Part shown: piece by piece, positions 24,932 to 33,742 of the stretch
Position numbering within the stretch: the first letter of the stretch is position 1
Layout: every line of letters starts with the position of its first letter
Source: Microbacterium sp. oral taxon 186 str. F0373
GTDB lineage: Bacteria > Actinomycetota > Actinomycetes > Actinomycetales > Microbacteriaceae
DNA length: 64,000 nt
NCBI RefSeq assembly: GCF_000411455.1
Contig: NZ_KE150457.1
Span: 810,474 to 874,473 of the forward strand
Reading direction: 5' to 3'
The notes under the pieces: generated by a model
What the model was told of the DNA's origin: nothing
What the model saw: only the letters and a program-made list of their open reading frames with translations
The model's database searches: none
Position numbers and translations under genes: made by a program

Positions 24932-26413
24932 TCAGCTCTCCTGCGTGCCTTCGACCCAGGCGAGGTACTCCTCCGAGACGGTGCCGGTGACGTACCGGCC
25001 GTCGAAGCAGCTCATGTCGAGGTCCTGGACGTCGGTCGAGCCCTCGAGGATCGCGGCCTTCAGATCGTCGATCTCCTGATAGACCATGTAGTCGGCACCG
25101 AGTTCTTCGGCGATCTCGGGGATCGTGCGGCCGTGCGCGACGAGTTCGTGGCGCGAGGGCATGTTGATGCCGTAGACGTGCGGGTAGCGCACCGGCGGGG
25201 CGGCCGAGGCGAACGTGACCGTCTTGGCCCCGGCATCCCGGGCCATCTGGATGATCTCCTTAGACGTCGTGCCGCGGACGATCGAGTCGTCGATGAGCAG
25301 CACGTTCTTGCCCTTGAACTCGCTCGACATCGCGTTGAGCTTCTGCCGCACGCTCTTCTTGCGCACCGCCTGGCCGGGCATGATGAACGTGCGACCGACG
25401 TAGCGGTTCTTGTAGAAGCCCTCGCGGTATTCGATGCCGAGCTTGCGCGCAACCTGCATGGCCGCCGGTCGCGAGCTGTCGGGGATGGGCATGACGACGT
25501 CGATCGTGCCGGCGGGGGTGTACTTCGCGATCGTGTCGGCCAGGCGCTCCCCCATCCGCAGCCGCGCCTCGTACACCGAGATGCCGTTCATGATCGAGTC
25601 GGGACGGGCGAGGTAGACGTACTCGAACGAGCACGGGACCAGCTGCGGGTTCGTCGCGCACTGCTGGGTGTGAAGGTTGCCCTCGACGTCGATGAACACG
25701 GCCTCGCCGGGCTCGACGTCGCGGACGACCTCGAAGCCGCCGTTCTCCAGCACCAGCGACTCGGACGCGACGATCCACTCGTAGCGGCCGGTGGGGGCTC
25801 CCTCGGCATCCACCGCGGGGCGCGTGCCGAGGATGAGGGGACGGATGCCGAAGGGGTCGCGGAACGCGAGCAGACCGTACCCGGCGATCAACGCGATGGT
25901 CGCGTACGAGCCTTCGACGCGCTCGTGCACCCGCGTGACCGCCTGGAACACCTGCGCCGGGTCGAGCTCGAGCCCGGAGATCGAAGACTGCAGTTCGTTG
26001 GCGAGCACGTTGACGAGCAGCTCGGTGTCGGAGCTCGTGTTGAGGTGACGGCGGTCTTTGCTGAAGAGCTCCTGCGTCAGCTCACGCGTGTTGGTGAGGT
26101 TGCCGTTGTGTACCAGGACGATGCCGTAGGGGGCGTTGACGTAGAACGGTTGCGCCTCTTCCTCGCTCGACGCGGTGCCCTTCGTGGCGTAGCGCACGTG
26201 TCCGAGGCCGATGTTGCCCAAGAGGGCACGCATGTCGCGGGTGCGAAACGCCTCGCGCACCTGTCCCTTGGCCTTGAACAGGTGGAAGACGCCGCTGGTC
26301 TCGGCCGTCGCGATACCCGTCGAGTCCTGCCCGCGATGCTGCAGCAGCAGCAGCGAGTCGTAGATGTCCTGATTGACCGGGCCCTGTCCGACAACGCCGA
26401 CGATTCCGCACAT
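24932..26413 (-). CDS. purF: Amidophosphoribosyltransferase
   Basis: Catalyses the first committed step of purine synthesis: PRPP + glutamine to 5-phosphoribosylamine. The protein (493 aa) begins MCGIVGVVG, so Cys2 becomes the N-terminal glutaminase nucleophile after Met removal. GHVRYATKG, HNGNLTNT and SSDTELL mark the glutaminase domain, and VLLIDDSIVRGTTSKEI is the PRPP-binding loop. The start is fixed by the Cys requirement. purM lies 61 bases upstream on the same strand. Unlike the Bacillus-type enzymes, no long propeptide precedes the Cys. Confidence 0.97.
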   Translation of the reverse strand: MCGIVGVVGQGPVNQDIYDSLLLLQHRGQDSTGIATAETSGVFHLFKAKGQVREAFRTRDMRALLGNIGLGHVRYATKGTASSEEEAQPFYVNAPYGIVLVHNGNLTNTRELTQELFSKDRRHLNTSSDTELLVNVLANELQSSISGLELDPAQVFQAVTRVHERVEGSYATIALIAGYGLLAFRDPFGIRPLILGTRPAVDAEGAPTGRYEWIVASESLVLENGGFEVVRDVEPGEAVFIDVEGNLHTQQCATNPQLVPCSFEYVYLARPDSIMNGISVYEARLRMGERLADTIAKYTPAGTIDVVMPIPDSSRPAAMQVARKLGIEYREGFYKNRYVGRTFIMPGQAVRKKSVRQKLNAMSSEFKGKNVLLIDDSIVRGTTSKEIIQMARDAGAKTVTFASAAPPVRYPHVYGINMPSRHELVAHGRTIPEIAEELGADYMVYQEIDDLKAAILEGSTDVQDLDMSCFDGRYVTGTVSEEYLAWVEGTQES

Positions 26414-26474
26414 GTGGTGTTGCTCAATCCGTTTCTGCGCCGAGGTGGCTGATGAACCTCGGCAGCCGATGAAC

Positions 26475-27587
26475 CTAGACGGCTGATGAATACGCGCCGA
26501 CGAGACGCACGGCGCCGCCGTCCACGCCCTTGGCGCCCTGCTCGAAGTGGCCCTCCGGGCGCGCACCCTCCTGGACGACGCCGACCTGCCACGTCGCGAT
26601 GCCGGCGGCCGACAGGAGGGATGCCGCGGCATCCGCCTTCTCGGCCGAGACGACGGCGACGAAACCGATGCCGAGGTTCCAGGTGCCCTCGGTGTCTTCC
26701 AGCCGCAGCCCGCCCAGGTCGGCGAGCACGCGGAACACGGGGCTGGGCGACCACGTCGAGCGGTCGAGTTCGACCCACGCCTGCGGCGGTAGCACGCGGG
26801 CGAGGTTCGCGGCGATGCCGCCACCGGTCACGTGGCTGAGCGCGTGGATCGCACCCGGCAGCGAGGTGAGAAGGTCCAGCAGCGGCAGCGTGTACAGGCG
26901 GGTGGGCTCGAGCAGCTCCTCCCCCCACGTGCGGCCGAAGTCGGCGGCGTGGGCGCCGTAGCTGATGCCCTTGCCCGCGACGATGTGGCGGACGAGCGAG
27001 TAGCCGTTCGAGTGCGGCCCGCTGGAGGCCAGGGCCAGCACCACGTCGCCCGGCTGCACGCGGTCGGCCCCGAGTACGTCACCGGCATCGACGACACCGG
27101 TCGCCGCTCCCGCGACGTCGTAGTCGTTGATGCCGAGCAGGCCGGGGTGCTCCGCGGTCTCGCCGCCGACGAGTGCCGTGCCGGTCAGCTCGCAGCCGGA
27201 GGCGATGCCGCGGACGATGTCGGCGATGCGCTCGGGGAAGACCTTGCCGCAGGCGATGTAGTCGGTCATGAAGAGCGGCTTCGCGCCGACCACGACGATG
27301 TCGTCGACGACCATGCCGACCAGGTCGTGGCCGATCGTGTCGTGCTTGTCGATCGCCTGCGCGATCGCGACTTTGGTGCCGACGCCGTCGGTCGACGTGG
27401 CCAGCAGCGGCTTCTCGTACGACTTCAGCGCCGAGGCGTCGAACAGGCCGGCGAACCCGCCGACACCGCCCAGCACCTCGGGCCCGTGGGTGCGACGAAC
27501 GGCCGACTTCATCAGTTCGACGGCGAGATCTCCCGCCGCGGTGTCGACGCCGGCTTCGGAATAGGGATTCTGTGGGGCTTCTGCCAC
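26475..27587 (-). CDS. purM: Phosphoribosylformylglycinamidine cyclo-ligase (AIR synthetase)
   Basis: Step five of purine synthesis: FGAM + ATP to AIR. It is 370 aa with the family motifs HGPEVLGGVGGFAGLFD, STDGVGTKVAIA, GHDLVGMVVDDIVVVGAKPL, GGETAEHPG and HVTGGGIAANL. Start is GTG 27587. It is the upstream gene of a purM-purF operon; purL is found separately at 50.6 kb. Confidence 0.97.
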   Translation of the reverse strand: MAEAPQNPYSEAGVDTAAGDLAVELMKSAVRRTHGPEVLGGVGGFAGLFDASALKSYEKPLLATSTDGVGTKVAIAQAIDKHDTIGHDLVGMVVDDIVVVGAKPLFMTDYIACGKVFPERIADIVRGIASGCELTGTALVGGETAEHPGLLGINDYDVAGAATGVVDAGDVLGADRVQPGDVVLALASSGPHSNGYSLVRHIVAGKGISYGAHAADFGRTWGEELLEPTRLYTLPLLDLLTSLPGAIHALSHVTGGGIAANLARVLPPQAWVELDRSTWSPSPVFRVLADLGGLRLEDTEGTWNLGIGFVAVVSAEKADAAASLLSAAGIATWQVGVVQEGARPEGHFEQGAKGVDGGAVRLVGAYSSAV

Positions 27588-27686
27588 GCGAACAGCCTAC
27601 CGGCAGGGGCGGGGCGCGCGGACCGTGGGAGCTGCGCAGCAGACGCACCCTGTCGCCCGGCGAACCCCTGTCCCTAGGATGGCGGC

Positions 27687-28295
27687 ATGGCAGCCGCGGA
27701 AGCACCGGAGTGGATCGTCCGCGAGGACGCCACCCTCCCGGTCCTCGTCGCACTGTATCTGCGCCAGGTGCTCGGCATCCGCTTTCCGGAGGAGCTGCCG
27801 CACCTGCGGGGCGTCCCTCCGCGCAGCGCACCGATCAGCGAGTACGACGACCGCTCCGCGATCGAGCGGCAGTGGCGCGCGTACTGGGATCTGACGGTCG
27901 AACCGCAGGCCAACCCCTCCCCTGTACCGCTCGAACTCATCGACGGCTTCGAGACCGTGGTCGCACTTCCCGTCGAGGGCTTCGAGGAGCTCGCCGACGC
28001 GATCATGCCCCACGGGCCGGATGCCGTGGCGTATGCCCGTGCGGAACATCAGCACTACCGGTCGCGTCTGGGAACGGGAGCGTCGTACCGCGCCTACGCC
28101 AGCGCGATCGCCGAGCACGAGCGCGTCGTGGGGCGGCGGGCGCACTCGTTCGAGCTCAACGTCCAGGTGTTGCCGTTCACGCAGCGCGGCGTCTGGTGGA
28201 TCGGAGCGCTCACGATCGCGGTGACCGACGGCCTGCGCGGCGACATCGCCGCCTTCGACGCCGCGGTCGCGCCGATCATCGCCGACATCGCGTAG
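27687..28295 (+). CDS. Conserved hypothetical protein next to purM
   Basis: A 202-residue soluble protein that I do not recognise. It is rich in Trp and Arg pairs (ERQWRAYWDLTVEP, RGVWWIGALTIAVTDGLRGD) and contains AEHQHYRSRLGTGASYRAYA. It is divergent from purM, with a TAGGAT -10 box six bases before the ATG (leaderless). Confidence 0.7.
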   Translation: MAAAEAPEWIVREDATLPVLVALYLRQVLGIRFPEELPHLRGVPPRSAPISEYDDRSAIERQWRAYWDLTVEPQANPSPVPLELIDGFETVVALPVEGFEELADAIMPHGPDAVAYARAEHQHYRSRLGTGASYRAYASAIAEHERVVGRRAHSFELNVQVLPFTQRGVWWIGALTIAVTDGLRGDIAAFDAAVAPIIADIA

Positions 28296-28352
28296 CGGCG
28301 GCATCCGGCAGCGGCGGCATCCGGGAGCGGCATCCCCGGCTCGACCGAGCAG

Positions 28353-28413
28353 AGGCAATCTGCCGGGGGCAGGCCATTGCGCGGCTGATCGGCCTGTTCT
28401 GGGCAGATTGCCT
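28353..28413. repeat. Intergenic hairpin element, arms AGGCAATCTGCC
   Basis: Perfect 12-bp arms at 28353-28364 and 28402-28413 with an inner CAGGCC...GGCCTG stem. It sits between two convergent genes and may serve as their shared terminator. Confidence 0.85.
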
Positions 28414-28446
28414 GTCGCCGGCGACTCCGGGGCAAGCGGCGGGCGG

Positions 28447-28770
28447 TTACTCCGCGTCGTCGATCGTGATGACCTCGCGCTCGACGCGCACCTCGTGGGC
28501 ACGACGGGCCAGCGAGCGGTCGAGAACGAGCGCGACCACGCCGCCGACGGCGACGCCGATCGGGATCGCGAACAGGCAGATGAACCCGAAGACCTGCGTC
28601 GTCGAGTACGAGACCCCCGTGCTCGCACTCTCATTGTCACCGCCGAAGGCGAACGTGAGCACGAGGGCGGCCAGGATGCCGACAAACGCGCCCGCCAGCA
28701 GGAAAACCGTGTACCGCGGGCTGCGGCGCACCTGCGCGGTCTCGATGCGGCGGTCGTCGGAAGGGCTCAT
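28447..28770 (-). CDS. Small two-helix membrane protein
   Basis: A 107-residue protein with two membrane segments (FLLAGAFVGILAALVLTFAF and VFGFICLFAIPIGVAVGGVV) flanked by an Arg-rich N-terminus (VRRSPRYTVF) and a charged C-terminus. Relatives next to purine genes in Microbacteriaceae are sometimes labelled Trk potassium transporter, but nothing in this sequence supports that. Function is unknown. It is divergent from NDH-2. Confidence 0.75.
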   Translation of the reverse strand: MSPSDDRRIETAQVRRSPRYTVFLLAGAFVGILAALVLTFAFGGDNESASTGVSYSTTQVFGFICLFAIPIGVAVGGVVALVLDRSLARRAHEVRVEREVITIDDAE

Positions 28771-28843
28771 CCCCTTATTCTCCCACCCCCGCATCGGCCG
28801 CGAGGGACAGGGGTCTGACACGTGGTCGCGGTAATCTGCGGCT

Positions 28844-30235
28844 ATGACGGCATCCGCATCGCAGGCTCCCGACGACTCGACGAACCCGACGCACGACGCG
28901 AGGCCGCACGTGGTCATCATCGGCGGCGGCTTCGCCGGCATCAGCGCCGCGCGGGCCCTGCGTCACGCCGACGTGCGGGTGACGCTCGTCGACCGCCGCG
29001 TCTACAACACGTTCCAGCCGCTGCTGTACCAGGTCGCCACGGGCGGTCTGAACCCGGGCGACGTCACCCACTTCCTCCGCAGTCTGCGGGTGCGCCAGCC
29101 CAACCTCGACGTCGTGCACGAGCACCTGATGGAGATCGACACGGATGCCCGCACGGTGCGTCTGCTGGACGGTCAGGAGATGTCCTACGACTACCTGCTC
29201 GTCGCCAACGGGGTGACGACGGCGTATCACGGTACGCCGGGCGCGAAGGAGAACTCCTTCGCGGTCTACTCCCGCTCGCAGGCGATCGCGATCCGTGACG
29301 CCCTCTTCACACGGCTGGAGCGCGTCGCCGTGCAGGGCGAGCGCACCAAGGGCCTCTCGGTCATCGTGATCGGCGGCGGGCCGACCGGCATCGAGATGGC
29401 GGGTGCCCTCGCGGAACTGCGCGACCAGGGCCTCGAGCCGGCGTACCCCGAGCTCGACGGCGATGCGTTCCGCATCACGCTCGTGCAGCGCAGCGAGATC
29501 CTCAAGCCGTTCATCCCGAAGCTCCGCGACTACGCGGCCGCCCAGCTGCGCCGCCGCGACGTCGAGCTGCGCCTCGGCTCCGGCGTCGACGAGGTGCGAC
29601 CGGATGCCGTCGTGCTCTCGGACGGCACGGTGCTGCCGTCCGATCTCACCGTGTGGGCGACGGGCGTCGCACCGCATGAGGAGGTGCGGGACTGGAGCCT
29701 GCCGCTGGACAAGGGCGACCGCATTCGCGTCGGCGAGGATCTGCAGGTCGTGGGGTTGCCGGGAGTCTTCGCCGCCGGCGACGTCGCGATCGCGCCGCAG
29801 GACCTGCCTCAGCTGGCACAGCCGGCGATCCAGGGCGGTGAGCACGTGGCGCGCCAGATCGTGCGGCTGATCGCGGGACAGCCGACGCAGCCGTTCTCGT
29901 ACTACGACAAGGGACAGCTGGCGATCATCGGCCGCCGCGCCGCCATCGGGGAGCTGCCCGGCATCGCCAACCTCCCCGGGCTGCATGCTCTGCGCTTCCT
30001 CTCGAAGATCCCATTGCTGCGAAAGACGGTCACCCTCACGGGCTCGTTCGGGTGGATGACGTGGCTGTTCGTCCACATCGTGAGCCTGCTCGGCCCGCGC
30101 AACAAGCTGATGGTGCTCATCGGGCTCGTGGCGCGCTACGGCGTGCACCTGTACCGCACGCCGGTGCCGATCGTCGGCGACGTGCCCGCGATCCGCCCGT
30201 CGAAGGCGCAGCGCCGGCGCACCCCCGAGGCCTGA
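28844..30235 (+). CDS. ndh: Type II NADH dehydrogenase (NDH-2)
   Basis: A membrane-associated FAD enzyme that transfers electrons from NADH to quinone without pumping protons (463 aa). The FAD site is VIIGGGFAGISAARAL (about residues 24-39) and the NAD site VIVIGGGPTGIEMAGALAEL (about 171). The quinone-side PLLYQVATGGLNP and the conserved GVFAAGDVA and LAQPAIQGGEHVARQI are present, with a hydrophobic, amphipathic C-terminal region for membrane docking. A TAATCT -10 box six bases before the ATG points to a leaderless transcript. Confidence 0.93.
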   Translation: MTASASQAPDDSTNPTHDARPHVVIIGGGFAGISAARALRHADVRVTLVDRRVYNTFQPLLYQVATGGLNPGDVTHFLRSLRVRQPNLDVVHEHLMEIDTDARTVRLLDGQEMSYDYLLVANGVTTAYHGTPGAKENSFAVYSRSQAIAIRDALFTRLERVAVQGERTKGLSVIVIGGGPTGIEMAGALAELRDQGLEPAYPELDGDAFRITLVQRSEILKPFIPKLRDYAAAQLRRRDVELRLGSGVDEVRPDAVVLSDGTVLPSDLTVWATGVAPHEEVRDWSLPLDKGDRIRVGEDLQVVGLPGVFAAGDVAIAPQDLPQLAQPAIQGGEHVARQIVRLIAGQPTQPFSYYDKGQLAIIGRRAAIGELPGIANLPGLHALRFLSKIPLLRKTVTLTGSFGWMTWLFVHIVSLLGPRNKLMVLIGLVARYGVHLYRTPVPIVGDVPAIRPSKAQRRRTPEA

Positions 30236-30252
30236 GCACGCCGGGCGCCGGG

Positions 30253-30292
30253 GCGTTTCGACTCGGCGCCCGGCGCCTCGCTCAACGACCGG
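30253..30292. repeat. Single CGTTTCGACTCG-family repeat
   Basis: The sequence GCGTTTCGACTCGGCGCC followed by CTCGCTCAACGACCGGG matches the left half of the 24585-24695 element. No complementary right arm is present, so it looks like a degraded or half copy, lying between the convergent ndh and hmuV genes. Confidence 0.65.
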
Positions 30293-30316
30293 GAAGCGCG
30301 CGGGGAGCGGGCCGCG

Positions 30317-31102
30317 TCACGACCCGCGGCGCGGGAGTACGAGAGGTCGCCCCGTGTCGGGGTCGGCCAGCACCCGCACCGGCGTCCCGTACACGTCCTC
30401 CACCCGCGCCGCGGTGAGCACTCGCTCGGGGGCGCCGGAGGCGACCAGACGGCCCCCGTCGAGCATGGCGACCTCGTCCGCGTAGGCTCCCGCCAGCGAC
30501 AGGTCGTGCAGCACCACGACGACCGCCCGTCCCGCGGCGGCGAGATCGCGTGCGATGCGCAGCACGTCCTCCTGATGGCGCAGGTCGAGCGCCGCCGTGG
30601 GCTCATCGAGCAGCACGATCCGCGTGTCCTGCGCGAGCACCCGCGCCAGACCCACCCGGGCGCGCTCACCGCCCGACAGCGAGGGGTAGGCGCGATCGGC
30701 GAGGTGCGTCACGTCGGCACGCGCCATCGCCGCCGCGATCCGCTCCTCATCGGCATCCGCCCGCTCCGTGCCGGTCCACGGCGCGCGCCCCATCTCCACC
30801 ACCTCGCGGGCCGTGAACGAGAACGCGACGTGCTGCGCCTGCAGCAGCACGGCTCTCGTGCGGGCCAGCTCACGGGTGCGCCACGCGGCGAGCGGACGCC
30901 CGTCGAGCAGGACGCTGCCGGTGGATGCCGCGGCATCCCCCGTCAGCACGCTCAGCAGCGTGGACTTGCCCGCGCCGTTCGGTCCGACCAGCGCGAGCAC
31001 GCGACCGTAGACGATCTCCAGACCGACTCCGGCGAGCAGCTCGTGTGCGCCGACCCGGCGACCGACCCCCTCCAGCGCGTACGCGACGCCGCTCACGCCC
31101 AT
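30317..31102 (-). CDS. hmuV: Heme/siderophore ABC transporter ATPase
   Basis: The ATPase of a FecCD-type importer (261 aa). Walker A is VGPNGAGKSTLL, signature LSGGERARVGLARVL, Walker B IVLLDEPTAALDL, and the switch His is in VLHDLSLA. The family assignment to HmuV rests on AQHVAFSFTAREVVEMGRAP and on the gene order. The ATG at 31102 overlaps the permease stop. It is the third gene of the hmuTUV operon controlled by the iron box at 33343-33361. Confidence 0.87.
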   Translation of the reverse strand: MGVSGVAYALEGVGRRVGAHELLAGVGLEIVYGRVLALVGPNGAGKSTLLSVLTGDAAASTGSVLLDGRPLAAWRTRELARTRAVLLQAQHVAFSFTAREVVEMGRAPWTGTERADADEERIAAAMARADVTHLADRAYPSLSGGERARVGLARVLAQDTRIVLLDEPTAALDLRHQEDVLRIARDLAAAGRAVVVVLHDLSLAGAYADEVAMLDGGRLVASGAPERVLTAARVEDVYGTPVRVLADPDTGRPLVLPRRGS

Positions 31103-32178
31103 CCTCCCGACCGGCGCCGGTTGCGCCGCAGCAGCGCGTAGAAGAACGGGCCGCCGACGAGCGAGGTGAGGATGCCGATCGGAAGATCGGCCGAGGGGAT
31201 CACCGTGCGCGCGAGCAGGTCGGCGTACACGAGCACGACCGCGCCGCCGAGGAGCGTTGCGGGCAGCAGCGCACGGTTGGACGGGCCGAGCAGCATGCGC
31301 ATGACGTGCGGGACGACGAGACCCACGAACGCGATGATCCCGATGAACGCCACCGCGACACCGGTCAGCAGCGCGACGAGCACGATGCTGACGACCCGCA
31401 GCCGCTCCACGCGCACGCCGAGGTGCGCGGCCGTGCGGTCGCCGAGCGCGAGGAGGTCGAGCGGCCGGGCGAGCGAGAGAGCGATGGCCGTGGCGAAGAG
31501 GCCGATCAGTGCGACGAGCGCCACCTCGGGCCACCGCGACCCGTTCATCGATCCGAGCTGCCAGAACACGATCTGCTCCCGCGACGCCGTGTTGCCGAGG
31601 AACATCATCACCGCGAGCGCCGCGCCCGTGAACGCGTTGACCGCGATGCCGGTGAGGATCAGCGTGACCGCCTCCGTGCGCCCCTGCGATCGCGCGGTCG
31701 CGTAGACGATGAGGGTCGCCGCGAGCCCGCCGAGGAAGGCGAGCGCCGCGGTCGTCCATCCGCCGAACGTGCTCAGCCCGAGGGTGATCGCGAGCGCCGC
31801 ACCGACGGCGGCTCCCGACGACACGCCCACGACCCCGGGTTCGGCCAGGGGGTTGGCGAAGATCGCCTGCATGATCGCGCCGGCGACGGCGAGGAGCGCA
31901 CCGACGAGCACGGACATCACGACCCGGGGGAATCGGATCTGCCACAGGGTCTGCTCGACGAGGGCGTCCGTCGGTGCCCACCCGTTCGGAACGCCGACGG
32001 CGCGCAGCAGCGAGCCGACGACCTCGGCCGGACCGATGGGCAGCTGACCGCTCCCGGCGGAGAGGATCACCCCGGCCACCAACAGGATCCCGGTGACGAT
32101 CCCGACCACGGCGCGGCGCCCCGGGGACGAGGCCGTCGCGACGGCGGCCCTCACGAGGGGTGGCGCAGCGGCCCTCAC
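31093..32178 (-). CDS. hmuU: FecCD-type heme/iron ABC transporter permease
   Basis: A polytopic permease (361 aa, about ten helices) with FecCD landmarks: RFPRVVMSVLVGALLAVAGA, FANPLAEPGVVGVSSGAAVG, RTEAVTLILTGIAVNAFTGA, FIGIIAFVGLVVPHVMRMLLG and ADLPIGILTSLVGGPFFYAL. GTG 32178 overlaps the stop of the binding-protein gene (GTGA), which supports this start. Another in-frame GTG lies 24 bases downstream. Confidence 0.9.
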   Translation of the reverse strand: MRAAAPPLVRAAVATASSPGRRAVVGIVTGILLVAGVILSAGSGQLPIGPAEVVGSLLRAVGVPNGWAPTDALVEQTLWQIRFPRVVMSVLVGALLAVAGAIMQAIFANPLAEPGVVGVSSGAAVGAALAITLGLSTFGGWTTAALAFLGGLAATLIVYATARSQGRTEAVTLILTGIAVNAFTGAALAVMMFLGNTASREQIVFWQLGSMNGSRWPEVALVALIGLFATAIALSLARPLDLLALGDRTAAHLGVRVERLRVVSIVLVALLTGVAVAFIGIIAFVGLVVPHVMRMLLGPSNRALLPATLLGGAVVLVYADLLARTVIPSADLPIGILTSLVGGPFFYALLRRNRRRSGGWA

Positions 32179-33320
32179 GGCGCGGGCGCCGGGCTCGTCC
32201 CGGAGGTGGAGGGCGCGGCATCCGGAGCGTAGACGGCGCGCGCGAGGGCGTCGATCACGTCGGCCGAACGGGGCCCGAACGAGAGGATCTGCCCGTCCGC
32301 CATGTCGACGAAACGGCGGTGCTGGCCGGCGGCCGTGAGGGCGATGGCCGGCTTCGCGGCGAGCAGGCCGTCGACGCCGCCGACGGAGGCGAGGCCGTCG
32401 GTCATCACCAGGATGAGGTCGGGGTCGGCGGCGACCATCGCCTCGTCGGTGAGCGGCTGCATGCCGCGCCATCCCAGCTCCCCGGCGACATCCACGCCGC
32501 CCAGCGCCGCGATGAGGTCGTCGGCGCCCGACTCTTTGCCGAACAGGTAGTAGATACCGGCGGACCCGCGCAGGTAGACGAACGCCATGCGCACGCGGTC
32601 GGATGCCGCGGCCGGCGCGAGCCGTGCGACCTCCGCCGTCACCCGCTGGACGTCGTCCTGGATGCGCGTGGCCAGCAGCTCACCGGTCTCGGGCACGCCG
32701 AGTGCCTGCGCGACCTGCCGAGCCTGCGCGACGGCACCGGCGAACGACGTCGAGCGTTCGACGAAGACGACCGTGATGCCGACGTCGCGCAGCTGCTGGA
32801 CGACGTCGGCGGGTCCGATGCTGCCGTCGGTGATGACGAGGGTCGGGGCGAGCGCGATGACGGCTTCGGCGTTGACGGAGTGTCCGCCGGCGGTGACGAG
32901 GGGCAGCTCGCGCGCCTCGGGGAAGGTCGTCGAGATGTCGCGTCCGACGAGCCCGCCCGCGAAGCCGAGGCCCGCAACGGTCGCGGCGAGCGACCCGGAC
33001 AGGTCCATCGCGATGATGCGGGAGACGTCCGTCACCGTCACGGGCACGTCGCCGGACAGGTCGTGCGACGTGACGGTGACGGGCAGGCTCGGGGTGGGGC
33101 TCTCGGCCACCCGCAGGATCCGCGCGTCGGTGAGGGTCGCGGTCGACGGACCGACATGGCTGCGCGGATCGGCCAGCGGCGTCAGTTCGGTCAGCCGCGC
33201 GCGCGGCGCACTCGCCTCGGTGTCGGCGGGAGTGGCGACGGCCGCGCACCCCGTGAGCAGGGCGGCGACGAGCAGCAGAGCCGCGGCGGCGGATGGACGC
33301 GACGAGACGGAACCGCGCAC
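32175..33320 (-). CDS. hmuT: Heme/iron ABC transporter substrate-binding lipoprotein
   Basis: A secreted, lipid-anchored TroA-type binding protein (381 aa). A signal peptide ends in lipobox LLTGC. The domain contains DVSRIIAMDLSGSLAATVAG, the paired APTLVITDGSIGP, YYLFGKESGADDLIAALGG and DPDLILVMTDGLASVGGVDG. This pattern fits HmuT-type heme-binding proteins, but the ligand could be another iron chelate. Gene order T-U-V and the iron box upstream support iron acquisition. Start GTG 33320. Confidence 0.87.
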   Translation of the reverse strand: MRGSVSSRPSAAAALLLVAALLTGCAAVATPADTEASAPRARLTELTPLADPRSHVGPSTATLTDARILRVAESPTPSLPVTVTSHDLSGDVPVTVTDVSRIIAMDLSGSLAATVAGLGFAGGLVGRDISTTFPEARELPLVTAGGHSVNAEAVIALAPTLVITDGSIGPADVVQQLRDVGITVVFVERSTSFAGAVAQARQVAQALGVPETGELLATRIQDDVQRVTAEVARLAPAAASDRVRMAFVYLRGSAGIYYLFGKESGADDLIAALGGVDVAGELGWRGMQPLTDEAMVAADPDLILVMTDGLASVGGVDGLLAAKPAIALTAAGQHRRFVDMADGQILSFGPRSADVIDALARAVYAPDAAPSTSGTSPAPAP

Positions 33321-33342
33321 GGGACCTCCTACGATCTTTGAG

Positions 33343-33361
33343 TAAGGATTGCCTTACCTAA
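33343..33361 (-). promoter_or_regulatory. IdeR/DtxR-type iron box of hmuTUV
   Basis: TAAGGATTGCCTTACCTAA closely resembles the diphtheria tox operator TTAGGATAGCTTTACCTAA as remembered (16 of 19) and lies 22 bases before the hmuT start. It predicts iron-dependent repression of the heme importer. Confidence 0.8.
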
Positions 33362-33429
33362 GGTAGCGGATGCGGCAGGCTGCGCCGGATCGGCGTTTCG
33401 GCGCGGCCCCCGCCCGCGACGTGAGCGAG

Positions 33430-33475
33430 CCGTGAGGACATCGCGAGCACCCGTAGGGAAACCGTAAGGACGTCG
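33430..33475 (+). promoter_or_regulatory. Direct repeats upstream of kdp, candidate KdpE sites
   Basis: CCGTGAGGACATCG (33430-33443) and CCGTAAGGACGTCG (33462-33475) are direct repeats 32 bp apart, about three helical turns, upstream of the kdp operon. Direct repeats at this spacing fit an OmpR-type response regulator such as KdpE, which is encoded downstream. No clear -35/-10 pair was identified. Confidence 0.45.
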
Positions 33476-33569
33476 GAAGCCGCCGCGGCAGCGGAGTTGT
33501 ATCGGATCCCGTGCCCATGGTGGGCGCCCGCGCGGAATCAGCGAGCGCGGTCAGTGTCCGGGAGTTCCT

Positions 33570-33653
33570 GTGCTCGATGTGATCTACGTCGTCGTGACGA
33601 TCGCGGTGTTCGCGATCGTCGCCCTCGTCGCGAAGGGGGCGGAGCGGCTCTGA
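33570..33653 (+). CDS. 27-residue membrane peptide leading the kdp operon
   Basis: A GTG-initiated frame encodes [20 protein letters not shown] and AKGAERL: one membrane helix followed by a short basic end. Its stop overlaps the ATG of kdpF (TGATG). It resembles KdpF in size and shape but lacks the KPERF end, and a true KdpF follows. It may be a second regulatory subunit of the KdpFABC complex. I recall similar unannotated peptides in other actinobacterial kdp operons. Confidence 0.65.
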   Translation: MLDVIYVVVTIAVFAIVALVAKGAERL

Positions 33654-33742
33654 TGGACATCTTCTCGATCATCGGCGCCGTCCTCGGTGTCGCCAGCGTC
33701 GTCTACCTGGTCGTCGCCCTCGTGAAGCCGGAGCGCTTCTGA
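33653..33742 (+). CDS. kdpF: KdpF, small subunit of potassium ATPase
   Basis: A 29-residue single-helix peptide ([20 protein letters not shown], then VALVKPERF) with the classic KdpF ending (L-x-x-P-E-x-F). KdpF stabilises the KdpABC complex in the membrane. Start overlaps the preceding stop and its own stop overlaps the kdpA ATG, so F and A are translationally coupled. Confidence 0.9.
   Translation: MDIFSIIGAVLGVASVVYLVVALVKPERF

Noticed and set aside
28447-28770. Trk potassium transporter label for the 107-residue membrane protein
   Set aside because: The protein has two helices and no potassium selectivity sequence; the label is only remembered from automatic annotation of relatives.
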